Of a DNA stretch of 64,000 nucleotides, positions 7,699 to 15,787 are shown one piece after another. The position numbers were made by a program, and so were the translations under genes. Source of the DNA: Kitasatospora sp. CB01950 (GTDB taxonomy: Bacteria > Actinomycetota > Actinomycetes > Streptomycetales > Streptomycetaceae). The stretch is from assembly GCF_001905465.1 (NCBI RefSeq), contig NZ_LISX01000013.1, positions 1-64,000 on the forward strand, written 5' to 3'. The notes under the pieces were generated by a model. The model was not told the DNA's origin. It ran no database searches and saw only the letters and a list, made by a program, of their open reading frames with translations. The first letter of the stretch is position 1. Each line of letters starts with the position of its first letter.

Positions 7699-9186
7699 AT
7701 GGAAGGCTCCCCGGACCCACACGAGTCGAACGAGCACGGCGGACCGCCGACAGAGCCCGACGACGAGGCCGGTCCGGAGCAGCCCGAGGGGAACGGTTCG
7801 GATCGGGGCCCGTCAGCAGCAGAGCCGGCTGATCGCAGACCACCGGACGGCGGGCATGACGGTCCAGCCGATGCCGATGCCGACGACGGCGCAACCGGTG
7901 CGGCCAGCGGAGAGCGGTCCGACGGTCCTGTCCCTGGCGGGAAGGCCGGGGAGAGCGACCATGGGACTGCTGGCTCCGGCGCGGCGCACGCATCTGGTGA
8001 GCGATCGACATCAAGTGGAACCACCTCCATAGGTACTGAGAGTTCGTCGGGTGCGGGTACGGGTACGGCGGTGGCCACCACCCGAAGTGCGGCACCGGAC
8101 AATCGGAGACCGGCCCTGATGCTGCCGCCGTCCATCCGCGCGGCCGCCGCCTGGTCCGCAGCGGTGATCCTCTTCATCACCGTCGCCGGGTTCGCGGTGT
8201 TCGTGGTCGTGGAACTCAGGGCAGCCACCATCCCGATGCTGATCGCCCTGCTGGCCACCGCCCTGCTCTACCCCGTTATGCCATGGCTGGTGAAGCGGGG
8301 CGTCAGCCGTGGCACGGCAGCAGGGCTGACCTGCGCCACTCTGGTGCTGGTTGTCACCGGCGGCATCGGACTGCTGGTCAACTCACTGGTGAGTAGCGCC
8401 CCGCAGATCGCTGCGGGTCTTCAGCAGGCGGGCGACCGAATCGCCTCCTGGCTCGGACCGCTCGGCGACCGGATCCAGTACGCGCTTCGGCAGAGCGCCG
8501 GTTCGGGAAGCACCCTGGTGGACTCCCTCGCCAACGGAGTGCTGTCCGGACTCGGCCTGATCACTCAGCTGCTGACCGGAGGTGTGCTCGCCCTCGCTCT
8601 GGTCTTTTTCTTCCTGCGCGACGGTCACCGGTTCGGTGACGCCATTCACGAGACGATGCCGGGCAAGCACTCCGACACCGTGATCGCCTGCGGTCAGCAG
8701 GCCTTCGCGGCCATGGCCGGCTTCATGCGCGGCACCACCCTGATCGCGCTGATCGACGCGACCTTCATCTCCATCGGACTGCTGCTCCTCGGCGTCCCGG
8801 GTGCAGCAGGCCTGGGCGCTCTTGTCTTCCTTGGGTCCTACATTCCGTTCGTCGGGGCCTTTCTCTCCGGGACGGTCGCGGTACTCGTGGCCCTGGCGAA
8901 CGGTGGTCTCGGCACCGCTCTCTGGGCTCTCGGTGTGGTGTTGGCGGTCCAGGCGATCGAGGGCAACATCCTCCAGCCGGTCATTCAGAGCCGGACCGTC
9001 GAGCTCCACCCCGCGACGATCATGATTGCGGTGGTAGCCGGTTCCGGAATCGCCGGAATCATCGGAGCGCTGCTCGCCGTTCCGGTCAGCGCGGCCGGTC
9101 TCGGAGTGGTGTCAGTACTGCGCGGCGGTGCGGAGACACCGTGGGTGCCCGCGAGCCGCCGCAAGCGACAGCGCTCGGAGAGCTGA
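7699..9186 (+). CDS. AI-2E family transporter with long acidic N-terminal tail
   Basis: Membrane protein of about 495 residues. The C-terminal 350 residues form the AI-2E/PerM permease domain: paired helices at the start (AVILFITVAGFAVFVV, ATIPMLIALLATALLYPV), a soluble mid-section, then LTGGVLALALVFFFLRDG, the GVPGAAGLGALVFLGSYIP signature, and IEGNILQPVIQSRTVELHP. Family members export AI-2 or act in sodium/proton exchange. The first 140 or so residues are hydrophilic, rich in Glu, Asp, Gly and Ser, and probably disordered; few relatives carry such a tail. The ATG at 7699 follows GGAGG at 7683. Confidence 0.85.
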   Translation: MEGSPDPHESNEHGGPPTEPDDEAGPEQPEGNGSDRGPSAAEPADRRPPDGGHDGPADADADDGATGAASGERSDGPVPGGKAGESDHGTAGSGAAHASGERSTSSGTTSIGTESSSGAGTGTAVATTRSAAPDNRRPALMLPPSIRAAAAWSAAVILFITVAGFAVFVVVELRAATIPMLIALLATALLYPVMPWLVKRGVSRGTAAGLTCATLVLVVTGGIGLLVNSLVSSAPQIAAGLQQAGDRIASWLGPLGDRIQYALRQSAGSGSTLVDSLANGVLSGLGLITQLLTGGVLALALVFFFLRDGHRFGDAIHETMPGKHSDTVIACGQQAFAAMAGFMRGTTLIALIDATFISIGLLLLGVPGAAGLGALVFLGSYIPFVGAFLSGTVAVLVALANGGLGTALWALGVVLAVQAIEGNILQPVIQSRTVELHPATIMIAVVAGSGIAGIIGALLAVPVSAAGLGVVSVLRGGAETPWVPASRRKRQRSES

Positions 9187-9205
9187 GGTGCTCGCCGCGA
9201 GGCGG

Positions 9206-10159
9206 TCATGGAGTGGGGAAGTAAGCGGCGAGCCAGCGGTCGAGCTCCACGAACACCTGGGCCCGGACCGGCTCGGCCGAGAGGACCAGGTCGTGGACAC
9301 CGCCTTCGATGCGGATGGTGGTGACATGACGGCCGAGGCGCGGCGCGAGTGCGGCGATGTCATCGGCGCGCAGGACCGCGTCGGTGTGCATCAGTGCGGG
9401 ATCCCACCGACTGGTGACGGTGGAAGCCGTGGAAGCCATCATCAGTACCGGACAGTCGACGGAGATCCCGCGCCGGAGCGTGCGGTGCCCACGCTGGATC
9501 GCCGCCAGCCAGCCGGCGTAGAGCGGAAAGCCCTCGGCCGGCTTCATCGCGAGGTCGAAATCCCAGCTGCCCCGGTGTTCGCGGTGAAGACTGTGGACGT
9601 AGTGCGGGTTGAGCGGGGCGGGCAGCTTCCGGGTGGGGGAGGCACGGCCGAGGGCATCGAGAGCCGGAGCCCCGAGCGTACGAACCGCAGGCGAGGCAGG
9701 CATTGACAGGAACGGACTGTTGAGGAACAGTCCGTCGACCAGCCCATGCCCGCCGCGCCGGGACGCCCACAGCGCAGTCACCAGCCCGCCGGTGGAATGC
9801 CCGTTCACCAGCAGCCGGGTATGACCGTCGAGTTCCCGGATCACGCGAATCGCCTCGTCCAACTCCTCGTCGTACACGGCGAGGTCCGTGACGAAGTTGG
9901 GGGAGTGGTGCGGACGGAGCGACCGGCCGTACTTGCGCAGATCCAGGGCGTAGAAGGAATAGCCGGCGGCGACGAAGTGGTCGGCGAGGTGGGTCTGGAA
10001 GAAATAGTCGGTGTAGCCGTGCACATACAGCACCGCTCGGCGGGAACCCGGGACCAGTCTGCGGACCAGGGTGGCACTGACCGCCCCTTCCTCGTCCGGG
10101 ACCAGTGGGAGCTCCGCCGCCTCGTACGGGGCACCCAGGATGTCTTCGCGGAACTCCAT
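9206..10159 (-). CDS. alpha/beta hydrolase (serine aminopeptidase S33-like)
   Basis: Cytoplasmic hydrolase of about 317 residues. The oxyanion segment (LYVHGYTDYFFQTHLAD), the nucleophile elbow GHSTGG, a conserved NSPFL after the elbow, and a late His in GGVHDLVLS form the expected Ser-Asp-His framework of lysophospholipase/S33-type hydrolases. The substrate is unknown. The ATG at 10159 is preferred because the upstream 24 codons of the open frame look unlike the family; GTG codons just upstream are alternatives. It is divergent from the spermidine-synthase-like gene, whose leader ORF starts about 130 bp away. Confidence 0.8.
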   Translation of the reverse strand: MEFREDILGAPYEAAELPLVPDEEGAVSATLVRRLVPGSRRAVLYVHGYTDYFFQTHLADHFVAAGYSFYALDLRKYGRSLRPHHSPNFVTDLAVYDEELDEAIRVIRELDGHTRLLVNGHSTGGLVTALWASRRGGHGLVDGLFLNSPFLSMPASPAVRTLGAPALDALGRASPTRKLPAPLNPHYVHSLHREHRGSWDFDLAMKPAEGFPLYAGWLAAIQRGHRTLRRGISVDCPVLMMASTASTVTSRWDPALMHTDAVLRADDIAALAPRLGRHVTTIRIEGGVHDLVLSAEPVRAQVFVELDRWLAAYFPTP

Positions 10160-10278
10160 GCCAGCCACACCCACTTCCTGCTCTGCCGCGCCGCCCCGGG
10201 CTCTCCGAGGCGGTACCACTTCCGCGACCATACCGGGCGGTAGGTCGCTCCGTTTGGGAAGACTGCCCTGGTCGGGCC

Positions 10279-10284
10279 TAAGCT
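10279..10284 (+). promoter_or_regulatory. -10 element for a leaderless transcript
   Basis: TAAGCT at 10279-10284 lies exactly 6 nt before the ATG of the 19-codon leader ORF at 10291. This matches the spacing of leaderless promoters in streptomycetes, where transcription starts at the A of ATG. The same arrangement recurs at several genes in this window. Confidence 0.45.
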
Positions 10285-10290
10285 GCCCGC

Positions 10291-10350
10291 ATGGCTGTCC
10301 CTTCGTCGATCGTTTTCCGCCCCGTCACGTTTCGGAGGCCTGTCCGATGA
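10291..10350 (+). CDS. putative 19-residue leader peptide overlapping the spermidine-synthase-like gene
   Basis: An ATG-started ORF of 19 codons (MAVPSSIVFRPVTFRRPVR). Its TGA overlaps the ATG of the next gene in an ATGA arrangement (10347-10350), and that gene's Shine-Dalgarno GGAGG (10333-10337) lies inside it. A TAAGCT hexamer 6 nt before its start suggests leaderless transcription from its first base. Translation of the leader would uncover or couple to the downstream start. It is arginine-rich near the end, but no known attenuator peptide is recognised. It could still be chance. Confidence 0.4.
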   Translation: MAVPSSIVFRPVTFRRPVR

Positions 10351-11189
10351 CCGGACCGGCCGGACTGCCGGACCCGCGCCCTGTGGAGCGCGAGGTGGCG
10401 CTGGGGACCGCCAAGTTGATGCCCGACATCGATGACGAGGGGGGTTGGCTGCTCACCCTCGACGGCACGCCGCAGTCGTATGTCGATCTTCAGGACCCCA
10501 CGCATCTCGAGTTCGAGTACGTCCAGCGGATCGCTCACCTGCTGGACGTGGTCGCGGATGCCGGGGAGCCGCTCGATGTCCTGCACCTTGGCGGTGGCGC
10601 GCTCACTCTGCCTCGCTATCTTGCTCGGACTCGGCCTCGCTCGCGGCAGCAAGTGGTCGAGGTCGACGGCCCGCTGATCGAGTTCATAGCAGAGCACCTC
10701 CCCTGGCCGCCCGGTATCGACGTGGTGGTCGGCGACGCCCGGTCGGCACTCGAATCTGTGGCGCCCGGGACGTTCGACGTGGTGGTCGCCGACGTGTTCC
10801 GAGGCTCGCGGACGCCGGCGCATCTCACCAGTGTGGAGTTCGTCCGGCTGGCCGCGGCCACGCTCCGGCCCGGCGGATGCTACGCGGCGAACCTCGCAGA
10901 CGGCCCGCCGCTTGCATTCGCCAAGGCCCAAGTGGCCACGGTTGCTGCAGTTTTCGCCCACGTCTGCCTGGTGGCCGAGCCCAGCGTGCTGCGGGGCCGC
11001 CGTTACGGGAACGTCCTGCTGATCGGCTCCGACGAGCCGTTGCCCGCGAAGGAGTTGAGTCGGTTGCTCGCCTCCGACCCCTTCCCGGCCCGGCTGACGG
11101 AATCGCCGCAGCAGGCTTCCGAGCCGGTCACAGATGCGACCGCCGAGGACTCGCCGCCCCCACCGGCGGGCGCGTTCTCGTTGAGTTGA
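10347..11189 (+). CDS. spermidine synthase-like protein
   Basis: Protein of 280 residues with the spermidine-synthase Rossmann fold: VLHLGGGALTLPRYLA (motif I variant), QQVVEVDGPLIEF with the acidic residue that binds the aminopropyl donor, VVVGDARSALE and FDVVVADVF. Many actinobacterial members of this group are not proven polyamine synthases, so the reaction (aminopropyl transfer from decarboxylated SAM) is only probable. The last 40 residues are acidic and proline-rich. The start at 10347 has GGAGG 10 nt upstream and overlaps the stop of a short leader ORF. Confidence 0.78.
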   Translation: MTGPAGLPDPRPVEREVALGTAKLMPDIDDEGGWLLTLDGTPQSYVDLQDPTHLEFEYVQRIAHLLDVVADAGEPLDVLHLGGGALTLPRYLARTRPRSRQQVVEVDGPLIEFIAEHLPWPPGIDVVVGDARSALESVAPGTFDVVVADVFRGSRTPAHLTSVEFVRLAAATLRPGGCYAANLADGPPLAFAKAQVATVAAVFAHVCLVAEPSVLRGRRYGNVLLIGSDEPLPAKELSRLLASDPFPARLTESPQQASEPVTDATAEDSPPPPAGAFSLS

Positions 11190-11394
11190 GACCGACCGCA
11201 GGTTGCGCGGAGTGCTGTGCAGGAAGTCGTACTTGATGGCGAACTCCTTTCCATGGAAGACGACGGCTACGAGCCAGGCACCGGCAGGTGGTCAGGCGTC
11301 GGCCGGACGGCGAGCTGGAACGGCGGCTGGGGCGGGCCGTCCGGCCGACGGCAGTCATGGGCGGTTGTCCCGACTGGCTATGCGGTGGGGCTGA

Positions 11395-12399
11395 TCAGCC
11401 AGCGGAGAGAACCAGCCGGCGCGCTATCTCGCTGTAGCCGAGCAGTTCAAAGGCGGCGATCATGGGGTGGTTGGTGAGGTCGGTGTCGGCACGGACGACG
11501 GTCTCCTTGGCCTCGGTGGCGAGGATTCGGGTGATTTCGGCGAGGATCTCGGCCACGAAGCCCCGTCCGCGGAACTCGGGGAGGACACCGAGGTAGCCCA
11601 CCACCGAGGTGTTGCAGTTGCGCGAGGGGATCCCGAAGCCGACCACCTGACCTGTGGACATCCGGGCTATTCGCCACCAGGAGCGTTCACCGAGCATGTC
11701 GTGGCGATAGAAGGCGACATCGTTCCGGGCTTGCTCCTCGGGCCCGACGAGCAACGCCTCTCGTGTGGTGGCCGCGTCCAGGCTCCCGGGGAGAGTGCGG
11801 CGCAAGAGATCGACGAACACCTCGTCGTCGGGCTCCGGAGTGAAGACGAGCCGCTCCGAGACGGAGGGGACCGGGCCTTCCGCAGTCCACTCGAAGCGGA
11901 GACGTTCGGTGACAACGCGGAGACCGGCCGCCTTCGACGCCTCGCGGCGCCACTTCACCGCAGCCGCAGTCTCGGGTTGGTCGCGCCAACTCGGCGGCAG
12001 GAACAGATGGTACTCCGGCAGGGCGGTGAGGCCGTCAGCGGCGAAGGCCTGATGGGCGGCTGTGAGCAAGGCAGCAGCAGTTGCGGAGCGCGGATCGCCG
12101 GAAGGCTGGGACGGAGGGAACGTGCGCGCATCGGGACGGCTGAGAACCGATGAAGCAGCGGTGGAGAACAGGCCGTCCAGGCTTCGGGGGTGGGTGTCGC
12201 CAGGCATGCCCCACCAGATGGCGAGCAGCAACGGCGCTCGCCCAGGACCTGTCTCTGCGACCCAGATCCACTCCGGACGGTACTCGCCGTCGGCGAGCCG
12301 GGACCGGACGACGTCGGCGGAGAGCATGGTGGACGGGTCGGGCTGGATGCAGGAAAGGACAGCGTCCAGCTCTTGGGGAAGGATCGGACGGAAGATCAC
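11395..12399 (-). CDS. GNAT family N-acetyltransferase
   Basis: Protein of 334 residues, about twice a simple GNAT domain. The C-terminal half carries the acetyl-CoA motif: VVGYLGVLPEFRGRGFVAEILAE followed by VRADTDLTNHPMIAAFELLGY. The N-terminal half has no clear motif and may be a degenerate second GNAT fold, as in tandem GNAT proteins. The substrate is unknown. The ATG at 12399 is preceded on the minus strand by TCCGGAGGCCC, a good ribosome site. The neighbouring intergenic regions are unusually long. Confidence 0.78.
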   Translation of the reverse strand: MIFRPILPQELDAVLSCIQPDPSTMLSADVVRSRLADGEYRPEWIWVAETGPGRAPLLLAIWWGMPGDTHPRSLDGLFSTAASSVLSRPDARTFPPSQPSGDPRSATAAALLTAAHQAFAADGLTALPEYHLFLPPSWRDQPETAAAVKWRREASKAAGLRVVTERLRFEWTAEGPVPSVSERLVFTPEPDDEVFVDLLRRTLPGSLDAATTREALLVGPEEQARNDVAFYRHDMLGERSWWRIARMSTGQVVGFGIPSRNCNTSVVGYLGVLPEFRGRGFVAEILAEITRILATEAKETVVRADTDLTNHPMIAAFELLGYSEIARRLVLSAG

Positions 12400-12927
12400 A
12401 GGGCCTCCGGAACAGGGAAGAGCGGGAGGCGATCCCGATCGTGACGATCCGTGATGACCCCCCGCAGGTGGTGGATCAGGTGGTCGCGCGAGCGATCGGG
12501 TGCGCCGTGGGGCTGGGACGAGCTATCGGAACCACCGCGGAACCTCCTCTCGAAAGCTGAAAGCGAAAGCTCGGCGTCAGTTCTTTGCTGGGTCAGTATC
12601 GAACCCTTGGTAGAACCGACCTGCCGTCAGTGGCTCGAAGACTAGAGGGCTGTCGGACCGCCTGCAAATTATTTTCCGGGGGACTTTTCGCAGGGCTTCG
12701 GTGGCCCCTCCGGCAGCAGACGTTGGTGTTACAGCTAATTACCCGAAAGAGTGGACCCGGAAATACTGCCACCGAGCGAGATTGGTGAGGCTGCGGCGGC
12801 GGTAGAACTGGCGATGGCGGCGGCGAGCTTGAGAGGAGGTGCCGGCCGATGAGTGGGCAGAGTGACGGGCCGGCACCGGCGGACGGCAGCTGCCAGGGGC
12901 TGAGGCGCCCCACGGCGATGCCGTAGG
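12400..12927. other. non-coding gap with AT-richer islands
   Basis: This 528-bp gap has no persuasive gene in either strand. It contains stretches far less GC-rich than the surroundings, notably near 12665-12680 (CAAATTATTTT) and 12735-12775. It may hold a regulatory RNA or the remains of a deleted gene; neither can be shown from the sequence. Confidence 0.35.
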
Positions 12928-13143
12928 TCAGAGGCGGTCGCCGAGGGTGAAACCGGCAGAGGTGGCGGCGGCTCGGACCTGGTCGTCATCCAGGGGTTGA
13001 GACGACTCGATGATGATTCGGCCGGCCTGCATGTCGGCGCTGACGCCGGTGATGCCGGGCAGCGCGTTCAACCCGGCGGTGACAGTGCGCTCGCAGTGGC
13101 CGCAGCTCATTCCATTGAAGGTGAACACGGTGATGGTGGGCAT
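12928..13143 (-). CDS. heavy-metal-associated domain protein, CopZ-like copper chaperone
   Basis: Small cytoplasmic protein of 71 residues made of a single HMA domain. The metal-binding motif GMSCGHC (Cys14, Cys17) sits after the first strand, with GRIIIESSQPLDDDQVRAAATSAGF in the expected later strands. It should bind Cu(I) and pass it to a P-type ATPase or a CsoR-type regulator, but neither is encoded in this window. The ribosome site is excellent: GGAGGT 6 nt before the ATG. Confidence 0.9.
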   Translation of the reverse strand: MPTITVFTFNGMSCGHCERTVTAGLNALPGITGVSADMQAGRIIIESSQPLDDDQVRAAATSAGFTLGDRL

Positions 13144-13536
13144 GGATTACCTCCGTTGAACCGGTCGGGTGTGGCAGTCGGTCAGTGAGTCGACGATGCC
13201 GCAAGGTCCAACGTGGGCAAGGCGGTGCGGGCACTGGGGTGAGCCGTGTTGTGCCCCCATCGGGTGGTGTCCCGGGAGGTCCTTTGTTGATTGTCGGCTA
13301 ATAATGACTCTGTGGATGGCGATCGGAATATTCCGCCTGCATTGCGGGTGCGGATTCAGCCGGCGGTCGAGGAAATCGTCTGGCCGATTTTCTGGTCAGG
13401 AGGAAAGGCGAGTGTTCGGTGTTCATAGTGGAAAGCTTATTGCCCCTGGCTGCGTCGATTCCGGGGGCTGCCGAGTGGTGAGGTCTGCTGATCTGGCAAG
13501 GTTGGCTGCAGTCGGAAACGTGACAGGGGTGGTCGT
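13144..13536. other. non-coding gap, AT-richer near 13280-13460
   Basis: The 393 bp between copZ and the kinase-like gene have no convincing coding sequence. An AT-richer stretch with TAATAATGAC near 13299 and an AGGAGGAAAGGCGAGTG near 13398 looks like promoter and ribosome-site material. A short ORF beginning GTG at 13411 would read into the next gene in another frame and resembles nothing recognised. Confidence 0.3.
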
Positions 13537-14097
13537 GTGGGTGAGACGGTGGGGCGCATCATTTTTCTCAATGGCACATCCAGTTCGGGGAAGTCGAGCG
13601 TTGCGCACGAGCTGCTGGACGTGCTCGACGACGAGGTCTGGTTCCATCTCGGCGTCGACACGTTCAACGCGATGCGGACCAAGCGGGCCATGGAACAGGC
13701 TCAGTTCGACGAGGCGCTGAAGCGGACCAGGATGGGGTTCCATCGGTCGATCGCCGCGATGGCGGAAGTCGGGAACAACGTGGTCGTCGACCACGTCCTG
13801 AGCGAACCGTGGCGGCTGGCGGACTGTCTCGACGTGCTCAGCCCCTATCGGGTCTTGTTCGTAGGGGTTCGCTGTGACCTGGACGAGTTGATTCGACGTG
13901 AGACCGCCAGGGGTAACCGGCCATCCGGGCTGGCGGCCGTTCAGTACGACCTGGTGCACCGTCATGGCGACTACGACCTGGAATGTGACAGCGGAGCGTA
14001 CTCACCCCGCGAGTGCGCCGAGCAGATCAGAGCGTTCCTGCCGAACCAACCGGAGTCGACCGTCTTCGGGCGACTGCGGGAAGGCGCAGGTCGGTAG
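13537..14097 (+). CDS. chloramphenicol phosphotransferase-like protein
   Basis: P-loop protein of 186 residues. The Walker A GTSSSGKS is at residues 13-20, followed by FHLGVDTFNAM and, after the catalytic-type Asp in VVVDHVLSEP, the family's VGVRCDLDELIRRE. This is the chloramphenicol 3-O-phosphotransferase (CPT) family, which in Streptomyces venezuelae phosphorylates the antibiotic; most homologues have unknown substrates. The start is GTG 13537, with GTG 13549 as an alternative. No chloramphenicol biosynthesis genes are present here, so the substrate is open. Confidence 0.82.
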   Translation: MGETVGRIIFLNGTSSSGKSSVAHELLDVLDDEVWFHLGVDTFNAMRTKRAMEQAQFDEALKRTRMGFHRSIAAMAEVGNNVVVDHVLSEPWRLADCLDVLSPYRVLFVGVRCDLDELIRRETARGNRPSGLAAVQYDLVHRHGDYDLECDSGAYSPRECAEQIRAFLPNQPESTVFGRLREGAGR

Positions 14098-14157
14098 CCT
14101 CGTTCGGCCTCCGGGTGAGGCCGGGGCGACGGTGGTCGGTCAAAGCGGGAGGTCGGA

Positions 14158-14910
14158 GTGTCAGGGAAGGGAAGCGGCATGGTGCAGGTTCGGGTGTCGG
14201 CGGCGCAGTTCGAGTGCGTGCCGGGAGACGTGGAAGCGAACGTCGGGCAGATTGCAGAGCTGGCGCGGGAAGCGCGGGAGGCCGGCGCAGTCGTGGCGTT
14301 CGGCCCGGAGCTCTGCCTTACGGGGTACGAGCTCGAGATGATCGCTACGGACCGCGGGCTGTGGGCGGAGCCGGACGACAGGCGACTCGATCCGCTGCGT
14401 GAGGTCGGCATAGCCGTGGTGGTCAACGGCGTTACCGCGGGTCCGGGTGGTGAGCCGCAGATCGTCAGCACCGTGTTCGGGCCGGACGGGGCGGTGGTGA
14501 CGACGTACGCGAAGGAGCACCTGTACGAGAACGAGCAGGAGGTGTTCACGGCGGGCAGCGGTGGCGGCCGGTTCTGGCTGGACGGGGTCGGCTACTCGCT
14601 GGCCACCTGCTTCGACAACCATTTTCCCGAGGTGACGGCGCGGAACGCCGAGCTGGGGTGCCAGGTCCACCTTGCCAGTTCGCTGTACGGCACCGCGGGC
14701 GGGCGGGAAGAGCGGCGTACGGTGCATCCGGCGATCGCAAAGGCGAGCGGGATGCACGTGGTGCTGGCCAACCACGTCGGTGTCGCCGGGCCGTGGACGG
14801 GCTGTGGAGGCAGTGCTGTGTGGGCGCCGGACGGGTCTGTGGTGGCGGAGGCGGACGAGACCGGTCCGCAGCTGCTGGTGGCCGACCTGGAGGTTCGGAT
14901 GAGCAGGTGA
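14158..14910 (+). CDS. carbon-nitrogen hydrolase (nitrilase superfamily)
   Basis: Cytoplasmic hydrolase of 250 residues, expected to cleave an amide or nitrile C-N bond. The Glu-Lys-Cys triad is visible: Glu51 in GPELCLTGYE, Lys119 in YAKEHLYENE and Cys151 in LATCFDNHFPE. The C-terminus (GGSAVWAPDGSVVAEA) closes the alpha-beta-beta-alpha fold. The substrate cannot be assigned. GTG 14158 is used because GGGAGG lies 5 nt before it; ATG 14179, after GGAAGGGAAG, is a close alternative. Confidence 0.88.
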   Translation: MSGKGSGMVQVRVSAAQFECVPGDVEANVGQIAELAREAREAGAVVAFGPELCLTGYELEMIATDRGLWAEPDDRRLDPLREVGIAVVVNGVTAGPGGEPQIVSTVFGPDGAVVTTYAKEHLYENEQEVFTAGSGGGRFWLDGVGYSLATCFDNHFPEVTARNAELGCQVHLASSLYGTAGGREERRTVHPAIAKASGMHVVLANHVGVAGPWTGCGGSAVWAPDGSVVAEADETGPQLLVADLEVRMSR

Positions 14911-14935
14911 GACGGACGGGAGCGGGCGGTGGACG

Positions 14936-15430
14936 TCAGCGGTACTCGTCGTCGGGCACACGGTCGGCCAGGTCGTCGAGAACGGTGAACCCGACCGCCT
15001 CGCGCAGTGGTTCGTCGGGGACGGCGTCGTCGAACTCGGCCTCGGCGTCCTCGTCGGGGTAGACCAGGTGCACGGCGGCCTCCTCGGCGCTGGCCGCCCC
15101 GCCGTCGGGGCCCACGTCGGAGCCGGCGGTGTCGATTCCGTCCTCGACCAGGCGTCCGGCACGCGGGGACGGCCCGGCGGTCCAGCGGTCGTCGACCACC
15201 TCGGAGTTTTCGTCGGGTTCCTCTTCGGACAGCAACTGCTCCAGGGACTCCCCGCGTGCTGCCTCCCTGGGCGTGGTGCCGTACGCGGTCGCGCCGTGGT
15301 ATCGGTCGGAGGGGAGGATGCCGGTGTCCAGCGGGTCGTCGTCGAGCCGGTCCGTGAGCAGGGAGTCGGCCGGTTCGAGAACGCCGTCGTCCTCGGCAGG
15401 ATCCGGGTCCTGGGAGTCCCAGTCGGTCAT
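14936..15430 (-). CDS. DUF5709 family acidic protein
   Basis: Highly acidic 164-residue protein with no membrane segment. The central DTGILPSDRYHGATAYGTTPREAARGESLEQLLSEEEPD matches the conserved block of the actinobacterial DUF5709 family, here written as two adjoining parts: DTGILPSDRY, then GTTPREAARGESLEQLLSEE. Its function is unknown. The ATG at 15430 is preceded by AGGACAGG. The open frame continues much further upstream, but that part is compositionally unlike a protein. It converges with the nitrilase gene and is divergent from the large LuxR regulator. Confidence 0.8.
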   Translation of the reverse strand: MTDWDSQDPDPAEDDGVLEPADSLLTDRLDDDPLDTGILPSDRYHGATAYGTTPREAARGESLEQLLSEEEPDENSEVVDDRWTAGPSPRAGRLVEDGIDTAGSDVGPDGGAASAEEAAVHLVYPDEDAEAEFDDAVPDEPLREAVGFTVLDDLADRVPDDEYR

Positions 15431-15787
15431 GACAACACCTGTCCTCGTCACTCGGGGTGAGGTCCCACGCAGCTTCTTCATGCTTGCCAGGGAGCCACCC
15501 GGCTCGCAACAGGACGCGGTGGCGGCGGCCTGGGAATGCGTTGCGGGACAGCTGGGCGGAGGCGAGTGAGCGGGGGCGCTGGTCGGGCGAGGGGCGGAGC
15601 TGGACCGGCGTCGGCTTTGTTGAGTGTGAAGTGGTGCCGAGGTAGGACGGCGGCGACGGGAGACGGAGGGCGGAGCTGGTCGGGTCGGTGGTGCAGCAGG
15701 GAATGTGAGTGGCTCGGAGATCGAGCGGACTGGTCGGTCGGTGCGGTCGGCGGGAACGATGTGGGCGAACGGAGGAGGTGCGCAGTG
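15431..15787. other. divergent intergenic region
   Basis: The 357 bp between the DUF5709 gene (minus) and the LuxR regulator (plus) are G-rich on the plus strand and hold no supported gene. They must contain both promoters. GGAGGAGG just before 15788 is the ribosome site of the LuxR gene. No clear operator palindrome was seen. Confidence 0.35.

Noticed and set aside
11190..11394. Short ORFs between the spermidine-synthase-like and GNAT genes.
   Set aside because: They overlap the GNAT gene antisense or lack ribosome sites; no protein-like pattern.
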